From an uncultured bacterium (GTDB lineage Bacteria > Spirochaetota > UBA4802 > UB4802), in the NCBI GenBank assembly GCA_937920495.1, contig CALEUQ010000026.1:1-58967 (forward strand): 58,967 nucleotides of DNA, written 5' to 3'. Positions 25,310-33,904 of the stretch are shown here, in pieces. Each line of letters starts with the position of its first letter. The first letter of the stretch is position 1. Below the pieces are notes generated by a model, which did no database searches, had not been told where the DNA came from, and was given only the letters and a program-made list of their open reading frames with translations. The position numbers and the translations under genes are program-made.

Positions 25310-25532
25310 TTACATCAATGATGTTACAGTGCATAATGACTGTGGGATCAAAACCGTTCCGATGCAAATGGGGATCTGTCCTGGCAAAACTCCAGATGCA
25401 ATTTCATAACGTGCAGTAAACGATGGGACTGTGCGTAATTTTATAAATCTAAAAGCTGGTCCCAAATCAATAGGATTTGAAACATTATAGAGGACTGTGC
25501 GTAATTTTATAAATCTAAAAGGAGGTTCGTCA
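25310..25532. other. Intergenic region with an unexplained antisense open frame
   Basis: Read on the minus strand, this gap is open down to a TAA at 25310-25312 for about 75 codons and continues open antisense to the downstream gene. The translation includes two in-frame copies of RFIKLRTV, from the direct repeat at 25426-25521. There is no start with a ribosome site, so I treat it as a gene remnant or chance. Confidence 0.3.
25426..25521 (+). repeat. Direct repeat of 30 bases at 66-base spacing upstream of an HMG-CoA-synthase-like gene
   Basis: Exact 30-base copies at 25426-25455 and 25492-25521 begin GGACTGTGCGTAATTTTATA. The second ends at the ribosome site (AAAAGGAGG) of the next gene, so a local duplication of the leader seems likely. 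Confidence 0.85.
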
Positions 25533-26975
25533 ATGATTGGTATTATATCGTATGGTGGGTATATTCCACTGCGGCGACTATCCCGCTTGCAGGTTGTACA
25601 GCAGATGGCATGGTATAATCCACTGCTCTATATGCTTATGGCAGGAGAGCGTTCGGTGGCAAACTGGGATGAGGATGCCATAACCATGGCTGTTGCAGCA
25701 TCGTATGATGCTTTGCACAATGTGGACACAAAACACATAGATGCAGTGTACGCTGCGTCAACCACATTTCCCTTTGATGACAGACAGAATGCTGCAATCA
25801 TTGCTGAAGCACTGAGTCTTAATGATGGAGTGCGTACTGTTGATATTACTGGTTCACGTAAAGCTGGTGTGTCTGCAATTGTGGCAGGGCTTGATGCTTT
25901 AGAATCTGATTCTGCACGCAAGGTTTTGGTGGCTGCCGGTGACAGACGCTATACCCGTGCTGCTTCCACACTGGAGCTTTTGTATGGTGATGGTGCTGCA
26001 GCGCTTGTGCTGGGAAGAGAACAGGTTATTGCCGAATTTTTGGGAGCCTGCGCATATCATGAGGATTTTATTGATCATTATCGTGGTGCTGAAAAACGTT
26101 ATGATTACCCGTGGGAAGAAAGGTTTATACGTGATGAAGGATATGGCAGAATTATCCCCGGAGCCATAAAAGCCTATTGTGAAAAATATCACACAGATAT
26201 TGCTGAATTTACCACTGTGATATATCCATGCCCGTTTTCACGGGAGCATGCAGGGATAGAAAAGAAGATCAAAGCTTCACATGTACATACCAATCTTCAT
26301 GAGGGAATAGGCGATACCGGTGCGGCACATCCACTGGTAATGCTTTCCCATGCACTTGATAGCGCAAAACCGGGTGATAAGATTTTGGTGTTAGGATTTG
26401 GACAGGGATGTGAAGTGGTTGCTTTTCAGGTAACCGATGCAATAGAGAATATTAAACGCCCCAAAGGAGTTACTCTGGGATTATCGCACAAAAAGGATAT
26501 AACATACGCAAAATATCTAAAATTCAGGAATTTAATAGATGCAGATATAAGCATACGTGCTGAGGCAATGCCCAATACTTCTCTCACTGCTCTGTGGCGG
26601 CATAGAAAGATGATACATGGTTTTACGGGGTATCGGTGCAAGGCGTGTGGTACCCCGCAATTTCCCCCCTATCCAATATGTGTTAATCCTGCATGTAACA
26701 AATCGGGAAATATGGAAGATTACACGTTTGCCAACAAGCCAGGCACGGTACTTATGTATACCGGTGATATGCTGGCAGCTTCTGTTGATCCACCTGCTAT
26801 CTATGGACTTGTGGAATTTGATGGCGGTGGCAGGACGCTTCTGGATTTTACTGATTGTGAATTGGAAAATCTTAAAGTGGGTTCACGGGTTGCCATGTCA
26901 TTTAGAATACGGCGGCAGGATGATACGCGAGGCTTTACAGGATATTTCTGGAAAGCAGTACCACTAATGGAGTAA
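25533..26975 (+). CDS. HMG-CoA synthase-like / DUF35 OB-fold fusion protein
   Basis: A 480-residue fusion. Residues 1-330 follow the ketoacyl synthase III/HMG-CoA synthase fold (VDAVYAASTTFPF, GDGAAALVLG, GDTGAAHPLVML). The C-terminal part (about 350-480) is a DUF35 rubredoxin-like zinc ribbon plus OB fold (CKACGTPQFPPYPICVNPAC, GTVLMYTGDM), found as a separate partner of HMG-CoA synthase and thiolase in archaea. The place of the nucleophilic Cys reads DITGSRKAG (Ser108-Arg-Lys), so no Cys is present. ATG 25533 has AGGAGG ahead; an in-frame GTG at 25497 lies inside the direct repeat. It is followed by a thiolase 11 bases later. Product unknown; perhaps scaffolding or a noncanonical condensation. 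Confidence 0.85.
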   Translation: MIGIISYGGYIPLRRLSRLQVVQQMAWYNPLLYMLMAGERSVANWDEDAITMAVAASYDALHNVDTKHIDAVYAASTTFPFDDRQNAAIIAEALSLNDGVRTVDITGSRKAGVSAIVAGLDALESDSARKVLVAAGDRRYTRAASTLELLYGDGAAALVLGREQVIAEFLGACAYHEDFIDHYRGAEKRYDYPWEERFIRDEGYGRIIPGAIKAYCEKYHTDIAEFTTVIYPCPFSREHAGIEKKIKASHVHTNLHEGIGDTGAAHPLVMLSHALDSAKPGDKILVLGFGQGCEVVAFQVTDAIENIKRPKGVTLGLSHKKDITYAKYLKFRNLIDADISIRAEAMPNTSLTALWRHRKMIHGFTGYRCKACGTPQFPPYPICVNPACNKSGNMEDYTFANKPGTVLMYTGDMLAASVDPPAIYGLVEFDGGGRTLLDFTDCELENLKVGSRVAMSFRIRRQDDTRGFTGYFWKAVPLME

Positions 26976-26986
26976 GGAGGAAAGTT

Positions 26987-28195
26987 ATGGCTACAGGAAT
27001 AAAAGACAAAGTTGCAATTATTGGTATGGGATGCACTAAATTTGGTGAACGATGGGATGCAGATGCCAATGCACTTATGGTGGAAGCATATAATGAAGCG
27101 ATAGCTGATGCAGGCATTGACCCCAAAGAAATACAGGCAGCCTGGCTTGCCACCTGCTTTGATGAGGTCAATGTGGGCAAAAGTGCACTGTCCGCATCAA
27201 TAGCATTGCGCCTGCCAAATATCGCAGTGACTCGTGTTGAAAACTTCTGTGCCAGTGGCACGGAGGCATTCAGGGCAGCCGTGTATGCAGTAGCATCCGG
27301 AGCGTATGATATAGTGCTGGCAATGGGGTGCGAAAAGCTTAAAGATATTGGATATGGCGGTTTGCCGGAATTCAGTCAGGCAATTGGCATTTTAAACAGC
27401 CTGTGGTTTCCCAATATTACTGCACCGGGATGCTTTGCCATGCTTGCAGGTGGATACTGTGCAAAGTATGGCTTAAAGATGGAAGATGTAAAAAGGGCCA
27501 TGGCGCATATATCAGTAAAAAGCCATGCAAATGGTGCGCTCAATCCCAAAGCGCATCTGCAGCGTCCGGTAACTGAAGAGCAGGTTCTGCAAGCGCCCAT
27601 GATTGCGTATCCTTTAGGACTTTTTGATTGCTGCGGCGTGAGTGATGGTGCGGCATGTGCCATAGTATGCAGTGTTGATGTTGCAAAGGCTTTAAAGAAG
27701 AAGGATTTTGTTACAGTCAAAGCACTGCAGATTTCGGTTTCCAATGGTGAGGAGATGGCATTCTCTAACTGGGATGGTGCACATGTAGTAAATACCGAGA
27801 AGGCAGCTGTTCGTGCATATCAGGAAGCTGGCATAAAAAATCCGCGTCAGGAGCTTAGCCTTCTTGAAGTGCATGATTGCTTTTCTATCACCGAGCTTGT
27901 GACCATGGAAGATCTTCATGTGTCTGAGCGGGGAAAGGCTGTGAATGATGTCATGGATGGATTTTTTGACAAAGACGGTACAATTCCCTGTCAGATTGAT
28001 GGAGGCCTTAAATGCTTTGGGCATCCAATAGGAGCATCAGGACTGCGGATGGTATATGAAATTTACCTGCAGCTGCATGGAAGGGCTGATAAGCGCCAGC
28101 TAAAAAATCCCGTGCTGGGATTGACGCATAATCTTGGAGGATTTCCTATGATGAATGTGGTAAGTGTAGCGATAGTAGGCCGCTATAAAGATTAA
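26987..28195 (+). CDS. SCP-x-like thiolase (acetyl-CoA acetyltransferase family)
   Basis: A 402-residue thiolase. The nucleophile is Cys88 in ENFCASGTEA and the second His sits in CFGHPIGASG. The C-terminal motif is LTHNLGGFP, as in SCP-x thiolases, in place of the usual CxGGG. This subgroup typically pairs with a DUF35 protein, which here is fused to the upstream gene. It should catalyse C-C bond making or breaking of an acyl-CoA, closing the MaoC-SDR-thiolase route. An AAGGAGG site precedes the ATG. The operon ends before the inverted pair at 28261-28288. Confidence 0.92.
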   Translation: MATGIKDKVAIIGMGCTKFGERWDADANALMVEAYNEAIADAGIDPKEIQAAWLATCFDEVNVGKSALSASIALRLPNIAVTRVENFCASGTEAFRAAVYAVASGAYDIVLAMGCEKLKDIGYGGLPEFSQAIGILNSLWFPNITAPGCFAMLAGGYCAKYGLKMEDVKRAMAHISVKSHANGALNPKAHLQRPVTEEQVLQAPMIAYPLGLFDCCGVSDGAACAIVCSVDVAKALKKKDFVTVKALQISVSNGEEMAFSNWDGAHVVNTEKAAVRAYQEAGIKNPRQELSLLEVHDCFSITELVTMEDLHVSERGKAVNDVMDGFFDKDGTIPCQIDGGLKCFGHPIGASGLRMVYEIYLQLHGRADKRQLKNPVLGLTHNLGGFPMMNVVSVAIVGRYKD

Positions 28196-28260
28196 ATGTG
28201 CTGTGTAAAAATATTCAGGCTTGACAAAATATTCTTGCTTTTAATTATTATGTATAGTAT

Positions 28261-28288
28261 AGGCGATAGTAACTATTAACTATCGCCT
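28261..28288. terminator. Inverted pair of GGCGATAG motifs, candidate terminator
   Basis: AGGCGATAGT, loop AACTATTA, ACTATCGCCT is a perfect 10-base stem followed by AAATTTTTTAT. Both arms are copies of the dispersed motif. It lies between the thiolase stop (28195) and the dapA ATG (28323), the position for termination of the CoA operon. A TTGACA at 28221-28226 without a good -10 is not convincing as a dapA promoter. Confidence 0.7.
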
Positions 28289-28322
28289 AAATTTTTTATA
28301 AAAAACTACAAGTGAGGATTTC

Positions 28323-29201
28323 ATGTTTGAAGGTGTTTTCACAGCACTGGTAACGCCTTTTAAGAATGGCACAATTGATTACGATTCTCTGGAAAAGATT
28401 ATTGAGCATCAGATTGCAGGTGGGGTTGATGGCGTTGTCCCCATGGGAACAACCGGCGAATCTCCAACGGTGAGTTATGAGGAGCATGAAGAATTTATCA
28501 TTCGTGTTGTAAAGATGGTAAATAAAAGAGTAAAGGTCATTGCCGGTACCGGTTCCAACTCAACGGATGAGGCAATCTATCTTTCAAAGGCAGCGCAGGA
28601 TGCAGGTGTGGATGGGGTGCTTCTGGTAAATCCCTATTATAATAAACCCCCGCAGCGCGGGCTTATTGCACATTTTGAAAAGGTGGCACAGTCAATTTCT
28701 ATTCCGGTTGTGTTGTACAATATACCCGGCAGGACTGGTATAAATTTTTTGCCCGAAAGCGTTGCAGAACTTGTGAAGCGCGCACCTAACATTGTTGCCA
28801 TGAAGGAGGCATCGGGTGACATTAATCAGATGATGAATCTCATTGAGTTATGTGGTGATAGTGTTACGCTACTTTCCGGAGATGATAATCTGCTATTGCC
28901 GGTGCTGGGTATTGGCGGGAAGGGTATAATCTCTGTTCTTTCAAATCTATTGCCTGCTGATGTCAAAGCAGTGGTATCGCAATTTACATCAGGTAATTTT
29001 GAAGAAGCAAAAAAAAGATTTTATAAATTATTACCGCTGTGCAGAGCAATGTTTTATGAAACAAATCCAATCCCAATAAAAGCAGCTATGGAGATGGCGG
29101 GATTCTGTTCTTCAGAGGTGCGATTGCCACTTGTTCCGTTATCTGACGATAATCGCAAAAAGCTTAAAAGTGCATTAATTGAGTATGGAGTAAAGCTATG
29201 A
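28323..29201 (+). CDS. dapA: 4-hydroxy-tetrahydrodipicolinate synthase
   Basis: Condenses pyruvate with aspartate semialdehyde, the first committed step to diaminopimelate and lysine. The 292-residue product has the whole active-site set: Thr43-Thr44 of PMGTTGESPT, Tyr132 in LYNIPGRTG and the Schiff-base Lys161 in VAMKEASGD. Length is normal. It overlaps dapB by four bases (ATGA), so the two are cotranscribed and coupled. Cytosolic. Confidence 0.97.
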   Translation: MFEGVFTALVTPFKNGTIDYDSLEKIIEHQIAGGVDGVVPMGTTGESPTVSYEEHEEFIIRVVKMVNKRVKVIAGTGSNSTDEAIYLSKAAQDAGVDGVLLVNPYYNKPPQRGLIAHFEKVAQSISIPVVLYNIPGRTGINFLPESVAELVKRAPNIVAMKEASGDINQMMNLIELCGDSVTLLSGDDNLLLPVLGIGGKGIISVLSNLLPADVKAVVSQFTSGNFEEAKKRFYKLLPLCRAMFYETNPIPIKAAMEMAGFCSSEVRLPLVPLSDDNRKKLKSALIEYGVKL

Positions 29202-29986
29202 GGATTGCGATATGTGGAATAGCTGGAAGGATGGGCAGGGCCATTTTATCTGTTGCAGTTGAAAAGGGGCATACGCTGTCGCAGGCACTGGATGCAGAGC
29301 AATGTCCTCTACTTGGCCAGGATGCAGGCAGTATGATTTCAAAGAAACTGGATGTTGAAATTGAATCATTGAAAAACGCAACACTTAATGCAGATGTGGT
29401 GATTGATTTTTCTGCACCGCCTGCCACTGAAATATTATTACAAAAAGCACTTGAACGGAAAATTCCCGTGGTGATAGGTACCACCGGATTTTCTGACACA
29501 CAAAAAGAAAAGATACAGCATGCAGCAGGTACAATTCCAATAGTATTTTCTCCTAATATGTCGGTGGGAGTTAATCTTTTATTCAAGCTCACACAGCTTG
29601 CGGCATCAGTGCTACAGGATGGGTATGATGTTGAAATATTTGAAGCTCATCACCGCTTAAAAAAAGATTCTCCGTCAGGTACTGCAAAAAAGCTCATTGA
29701 TATTGTGATGGAAACAAGAAAGGATTTACATGCTGCAAAGCTTATGCATGGCAGGGAAGGGATTATTGGCCAGCGTAGTAATAATGAGATCGGGGTCATG
29801 GTAATGCGCGGTGGTGACATCGTTGGCGAGCATACGGTATATTTTATTGCCAATGGTGAACGTGTTGAGCTTACTCATCGTGCCACAAGCCGCGATAATT
29901 TTGCGCGAGGTGCAGTCATGGCGGCAGAATTTGTGGCAAATAAAAGAGATGGGCTTTATACTATGTTTGATGTGTTGGGATTGTAA
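29198..29986 (+). CDS. dapB: 4-hydroxy-tetrahydrodipicolinate reductase
   Basis: Second step after DapA: NAD(P)H-dependent reduction to tetrahydrodipicolinate. The 262-residue protein shows the nucleotide-binding GIAGRMGR at residues 7-14, VVIGTTGFS, and the catalytic segment EAHHRLKKDSPSGTA with the His and Lys residues. The C-terminal domain follows the family (REGIIGQRSNNEIGVMVMRGGDIVGEH). Starts inside dapA. No other lysine genes are linked here. Confidence 0.97.
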   Translation: MRIAICGIAGRMGRAILSVAVEKGHTLSQALDAEQCPLLGQDAGSMISKKLDVEIESLKNATLNADVVIDFSAPPATEILLQKALERKIPVVIGTTGFSDTQKEKIQHAAGTIPIVFSPNMSVGVNLLFKLTQLAASVLQDGYDVEIFEAHHRLKKDSPSGTAKKLIDIVMETRKDLHAAKLMHGREGIIGQRSNNEIGVMVMRGGDIVGEHTVYFIANGERVELTHRATSRDNFARGAVMAAEFVANKRDGLYTMFDVLGL

Positions 29987-29991
29987 GAACA

Positions 29992-30951
29992 ATGGCTCAC
30001 GATGAAGCAAAAAAAGATACTGTGTCATTTGAAGAAAATCCTTACTCGCCTGAGATAAAAAAACCGGAAGACATTGTCAGGCTTTTCTATATTCACAATG
30101 TCCCAATTTTACCGGTAATATCAAAACGAGGGATATTATTGGGTATATTAAAAAAAGAGGATGTGATTGCTGAGCTCAGCGATATTGCACGCAGTGCAAT
30201 AAAGATTGATGAGTTTATCCAGAAGCTTGCCAAAAAGATGACCATGGACCAACTATTGCCATTGCTGACAAATGTGAAAGAGCTTATAGCCATTGACCTC
30301 TTTGGCGAGGTGCAGGGTCGTATGTCACGCCTGGATTTATTTATGGCAGCTGAAGGTCACTATGAAAAGAAGGAAAAAGAAAAGTCCAACCAGGAAAAGG
30401 ATGCCCAGCCAAAAGATACAGTGATAGAGTGGCTCATCTATATGGTGCTGGAGCATATTCCCCGGGCTTTGTACGCAGTAAACAGTAATGGTAAAACCAT
30501 ATTTTTTAATGGGCATTTTGAGGAATTATATCATAATGCGTTTACGGAATCAGACGATGTTGATATAGCAATAACCGAGAAAATACTCATGGATTCCACC
30601 ATAAACGATATATATACATCGTATGGTAGTAAGCGGCAGTTTTTCTATAATAAAGAATTGAAGGCGTACTATGAGAGAGTGCCGTTAAAAAGCCAGAATA
30701 AAACTGTAGGATACCTTTTCATGTTTGAAAGGGATATTACAAAGCAGGATTTGCTTGTGCCTGATATCATTTCTGACACGGACAGTATTGACGAACTGCT
30801 TTCACGTGCCGAACGTTCTATCCTTGTACAGGCGCTGACACAATCAGGTTATGATGTGGCACAGGCTGCAAAGATGCTTCATGTTACGGTTGCTGATCTA
30901 AAAAAAAGATTCAACAAGTATGATATTACAGTAACAAAAAAAGAAGGTTAA
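29992..30951 (+). CDS. CBS/PAS signalling protein with Fis-type HTH
   Basis: A 319-residue cytosolic regulator. The N-terminus resembles a CBS half (VPILPVISKRGILLGILKKEDVIAEL), followed by a charged linker (KKEKEKSNQEKD), a PAS-like domain around residues 155-245 (IPRALYAVNSNGKTIFFNGHFEEL, FERDIT) and a C-terminal Fis-family helix-turn-helix (VQALTQSGYDVAQAAKMLHVTVADLKKRF). It has the sensor and DNA-binding ends of a sigma-54 enhancer protein but no AAA+ core. It starts five bases after the dapB stop and nine bases before the next gene, so all four are probably one transcript. Target genes unknown. Confidence 0.75.
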   Translation: MAHDEAKKDTVSFEENPYSPEIKKPEDIVRLFYIHNVPILPVISKRGILLGILKKEDVIAELSDIARSAIKIDEFIQKLAKKMTMDQLLPLLTNVKELIAIDLFGEVQGRMSRLDLFMAAEGHYEKKEKEKSNQEKDAQPKDTVIEWLIYMVLEHIPRALYAVNSNGKTIFFNGHFEELYHNAFTESDDVDIAITEKILMDSTINDIYTSYGSKRQFFYNKELKAYYERVPLKSQNKTVGYLFMFERDITKQDLLVPDIISDTDSIDELLSRAERSILVQALTQSGYDVAQAAKMLHVTVADLKKRFNKYDITVTKKEG

Positions 30952-30959
30952 TTTTTTAG

Positions 30960-33041
30960 ATGGGCGATAGTTCATTGAAAAAAACAATTAACCTGTTACT
31001 TATTGAAGACCTCTACTATGATGCCCAGCTAGAAAAGACAATATTAGAAAAATCCAATCTGCATTGTAGCATTCAGTGGGTTTCAAATAAAGAAGAATTT
31101 TATAAAACCTGTGAGCATTTTATACCTGATGTTGTGGTGAGTGATTACCACCTGCCGGATATAACAACAGAAGAAATCCTTGAATATAGTAACAAAAATT
31201 TTACCTATGTGCCTGTTATCATTATCAGTGGTGCAATTGGTGAGGAGACCACAGTAGAAATAATTAAAAAAGGCGCTGTTGATGTTGTGTTAAAAGAGCA
31301 TTTATTTAAATTGCCTCAGGTAATAGAAAGGGCTCTTGCTGAATCACAAAAGCGCAGGGAACTGGATGATGCACTGGAAGTATTAACAAAAACCAGGCAC
31401 CTACAGGCATTAATACTTCAAAATATTCCTGTAGGAATAATTGTTGCAACAAAGGATGGTGAAGTTATTGAAATAAACAAACACGCGCTCAGTGTGCTTG
31501 GATATGATACAGAGAGCAAACCAGAGCATTTTTCTGCAAAAAGTTTTTTTGTTGAAGGTTCACAGCGCACCCATTTTTTTAAGGTTCTTAACGCAAAAGG
31601 AATAATTCAAAATTATGAAGCAAAAGTGTATCGTAAAGATGGTCGGGTCAGGATTTTTTCTTTTTATGCAGTGATGCATACAATTGATGAAGAGCAATAC
31701 ATACTCACAGCCATTATTGATGTGACCGAACAAAAAGCACTGGAAGAAAGGGTATTATTTCTTTCCTTTTTTGATCCCCTTACACAGTTACCAAACCGGG
31801 CACTTTTAAAGGATCGTATAGATCTGGCGTTAATGCGCGCACGACATAACAAACGGTATGTTGCTGTTATTGCACTTGATATTGACCGCTTTAAGTATGT
31901 AAACGATTCGTTAGGCCATAAAATTGGTGATGATATTTTGATTGAGATATCGCAAAAATTATCAAAATCATTACGTGACGGTGATGTGGTTGCCCGTATA
32001 GGGAATGATGAATTTGGAATTATGCTTATTGATATTGCCCGCAATGAAGATGTTATTGCTGTTATAAATAAAATTAGGAATATATTTACGCTCCCTTTTC
32101 ACGTTGATACCCATGAGTTATTAATTACCGCAAGTATGGGAGTTGCACTATTTCCTGACGATGGGAATAATGCTGAAGAATTGCTACAGAATGCTGATAT
32201 AGCGCTTGCAAAAGCTCGCCAGCAGGGTCGTTTCACCTGTGAATTTTACACAAAGGATTTGAATAAGAAGGTATCTGATTATATTAGTCTGGAGGCTAAA
32301 TTAAAAAGAGCTATCGCACAAAATGAATTTGAGCTGTACTATCAGCCGTACTTCAATATCAAAACAAGTAAACTGGCAGGAATGGAAGCTCTCCTGCGAT
32401 GGAATAGTGAAGGCAAGGTTGTATCGCCTGCAACATTTATTCCTATACTGGAGGATAGTGGACTGATCATTGATGCCGGAAGGTGGATTATAGAAGAGGT
32501 GTGTAGACAACTATCACTATGGAAGAATGCGGGATTACCGGTCAACCCAATTTCACTGAATGTATCGCCAATCCAGTTTCAACAGTCAGACTTTAAAGAT
32601 ATGGTAATGGATATTATTTCATCATATACAACCGATGCTGGCTATATTGTGCTTGAAATTACCGAAACCACCTATATGCGAAACATCGATTATACAAAAG
32701 AGGTCATGCAAAAACTCAAAGATGCCGGATTACATTTTGCCATTGATGATTTTGGAACAGGTTATTCATCATTGAGTTCTTTGTTAGCATTACCATTTGA
32801 TTATTTAAAGATAGATAGATCATTTGTAATGAATGTTGATGTTGAACCACATGCAACCGTATTGATACGTGCAATAAATACTATGGCACATACAATTGGC
32901 ATCAGGACAATTGCTGAAGGTGTGGAAACACAGGCGCAGCTTCATTCTTTATTGGATTTACGATGTGATTACGCACAGGGGTTTTATTTTAGTAGGCCAC
33001 TGCAGATTGATAAACTGGAAAAGTTATTATTGGAAAAATAA
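30960..33041 (+). CDS. REC-PAS-GGDEF-EAL protein, likely c-di-GMP phosphodiesterase
   Basis: A 693-residue response-regulator type protein: receiver domain (phospho-acceptor Asp in VVSDYHLP, Lys in VVLKEHL), PAS domain (about 150-260), GGDEF domain and EAL domain. The cyclase motif reads GNDEF (348-352), so cyclase activity is doubtful. The EAL motif (Glu476-Ala-Leu in MEALLRWN) and DDFGTGYSSLSSL are intact, pointing to c-di-GMP breakdown. No histidine kinase is adjacent; the PAS/CBS regulator just upstream may share its input. The first codons (ATGGGCGATAGTTC) contain the GGCGATAG motif. Confidence 0.9.
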   Translation: MGDSSLKKTINLLLIEDLYYDAQLEKTILEKSNLHCSIQWVSNKEEFYKTCEHFIPDVVVSDYHLPDITTEEILEYSNKNFTYVPVIIISGAIGEETTVEIIKKGAVDVVLKEHLFKLPQVIERALAESQKRRELDDALEVLTKTRHLQALILQNIPVGIIVATKDGEVIEINKHALSVLGYDTESKPEHFSAKSFFVEGSQRTHFFKVLNAKGIIQNYEAKVYRKDGRVRIFSFYAVMHTIDEEQYILTAIIDVTEQKALEERVLFLSFFDPLTQLPNRALLKDRIDLALMRARHNKRYVAVIALDIDRFKYVNDSLGHKIGDDILIEISQKLSKSLRDGDVVARIGNDEFGIMLIDIARNEDVIAVINKIRNIFTLPFHVDTHELLITASMGVALFPDDGNNAEELLQNADIALAKARQQGRFTCEFYTKDLNKKVSDYISLEAKLKRAIAQNEFELYYQPYFNIKTSKLAGMEALLRWNSEGKVVSPATFIPILEDSGLIIDAGRWIIEEVCRQLSLWKNAGLPVNPISLNVSPIQFQQSDFKDMVMDIISSYTTDAGYIVLEITETTYMRNIDYTKEVMQKLKDAGLHFAIDDFGTGYSSLSSLLALPFDYLKIDRSFVMNVDVEPHATVLIRAINTMAHTIGIRTIAEGVETQAQLHSLLDLRCDYAQGFYFSRPLQIDKLEKLLLEK

Positions 33042-33048
33042 ATATATG

Positions 33049-33056
33049 GGCGATAG
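33049..33056 (+). repeat. GGCGATAG motif (full GGCGATAGTTAC), intergenic
   Basis: Starts seven bases after the stop of the GGDEF/EAL gene and reads GGGCGATAGTTACCTG. Confidence 0.75.
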
Positions 33057-33107
33057 TTACCTGTAAAAAGTACCATTGACATGCAAAGCCACATTTCAAA
33101 AATTGTC

Positions 33108-33136
33108 TTGACTGCCTTTTATTCCAACTTTATAAT
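33108..33136 (+). promoter_or_regulatory. Strong sigma-70-like promoter upstream of lipoprotein gene
   Basis: TTGACT at 33108-33113 and a perfect TATAAT at 33131-33136 with 17-base spacing. It leaves a leader of about 190 bases before the ATG at 33333. Confidence 0.75.
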
Positions 33137-33332
33137 GAATCACAATGTTTTTAGCGTAAATTTTATAAGAGTGAGCTGACAATCTTACTGCGATTCTTTT
33201 TTCTGAATGGATGAAAATGATAAATGATGCGGACATGCTGTCTGCTATGCAAATAAAAGCAAGCAGATTGCATGTTGAATAGATGATGAAGAAAGTTTTA
33301 GCATTACAATCTGTATATCTGGAGGAGTTTTT

Positions 33333-33893
33333 ATGAAAAAGATATTTATTGTTTTGTTAGTACTGTATTTTAGTGTCATTTCCTGTGCTACAAAAAAAGG
33401 TATAGTTGCACGCAAAAGCACAATAAGCCCGGGCTCGCGTATAGTTGTTATTGCAAATCACCCCAACAATATTAAAAATGTGATCATTGCACGTTTTATG
33501 AATAAGAATTATTCGGTCAAGGCTTTTAATGCTTCGGATTTATATACTATTGAAGATGTCTATGATATTAAGGACTTTAAAAAAGTTGCCTATGTGCAGC
33601 CTTTAAAAAATGATAATATGATATCATTTGAAAAAGCAGTTGAGAATATCTATAAACTGCATATATATAACTATGAATTAAGTAAAGCCGAAGCATTAAG
33701 CGATATGCGCTCTAAATATGGCACACAATATTTGGTTTTAATGGAACTGAAAGAATGGCAAAAAGTATCCTGGGCACGAGCCATTGATTTAACTAACATG
33801 GAAGTGGTATGGGTTGAAAATTATCCTGCACAATATAAAGATACACTGGAAACAGTTGTTGACCATTTTATTTCCAGTATGAGTGGACAATAA
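33333..33893 (+). CDS. Lipoprotein of unknown function, paralogous to C-terminus of next gene
   Basis: A 186-residue lipoprotein (lipobox VISC, Cys18). I do not recognise a named family. The region from about residue 35 (GSRIVVIANHP) to the end (SKYGTQYLVLMELKEWQKVSWARAIDLTNMEV) aligns by eye with the last 200 residues of the protein encoded at 33905, including the YLV...ARAID...V..ENY pattern. The two may be subunits of one envelope complex. GGAGGAG precedes the ATG, and a good promoter lies at 33108-33136. Confidence 0.7.
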   Translation: MKKIFIVLLVLYFSVISCATKKGIVARKSTISPGSRIVVIANHPNNIKNVIIARFMNKNYSVKAFNASDLYTIEDVYDIKDFKKVAYVQPLKNDNMISFEKAVENIYKLHIYNYELSKAEALSDMRSKYGTQYLVLMELKEWQKVSWARAIDLTNMEVVWVENYPAQYKDTLETVVDHFISSMSGQ

Positions 33894-33904
33894 TAAATAC
33901 TGCC

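Noticed and set aside
28221..28251. Promoter for dapA with TTGACA
   Set aside because: No -10 box at a suitable distance, and the inverted motif pair lies between it and the gene.
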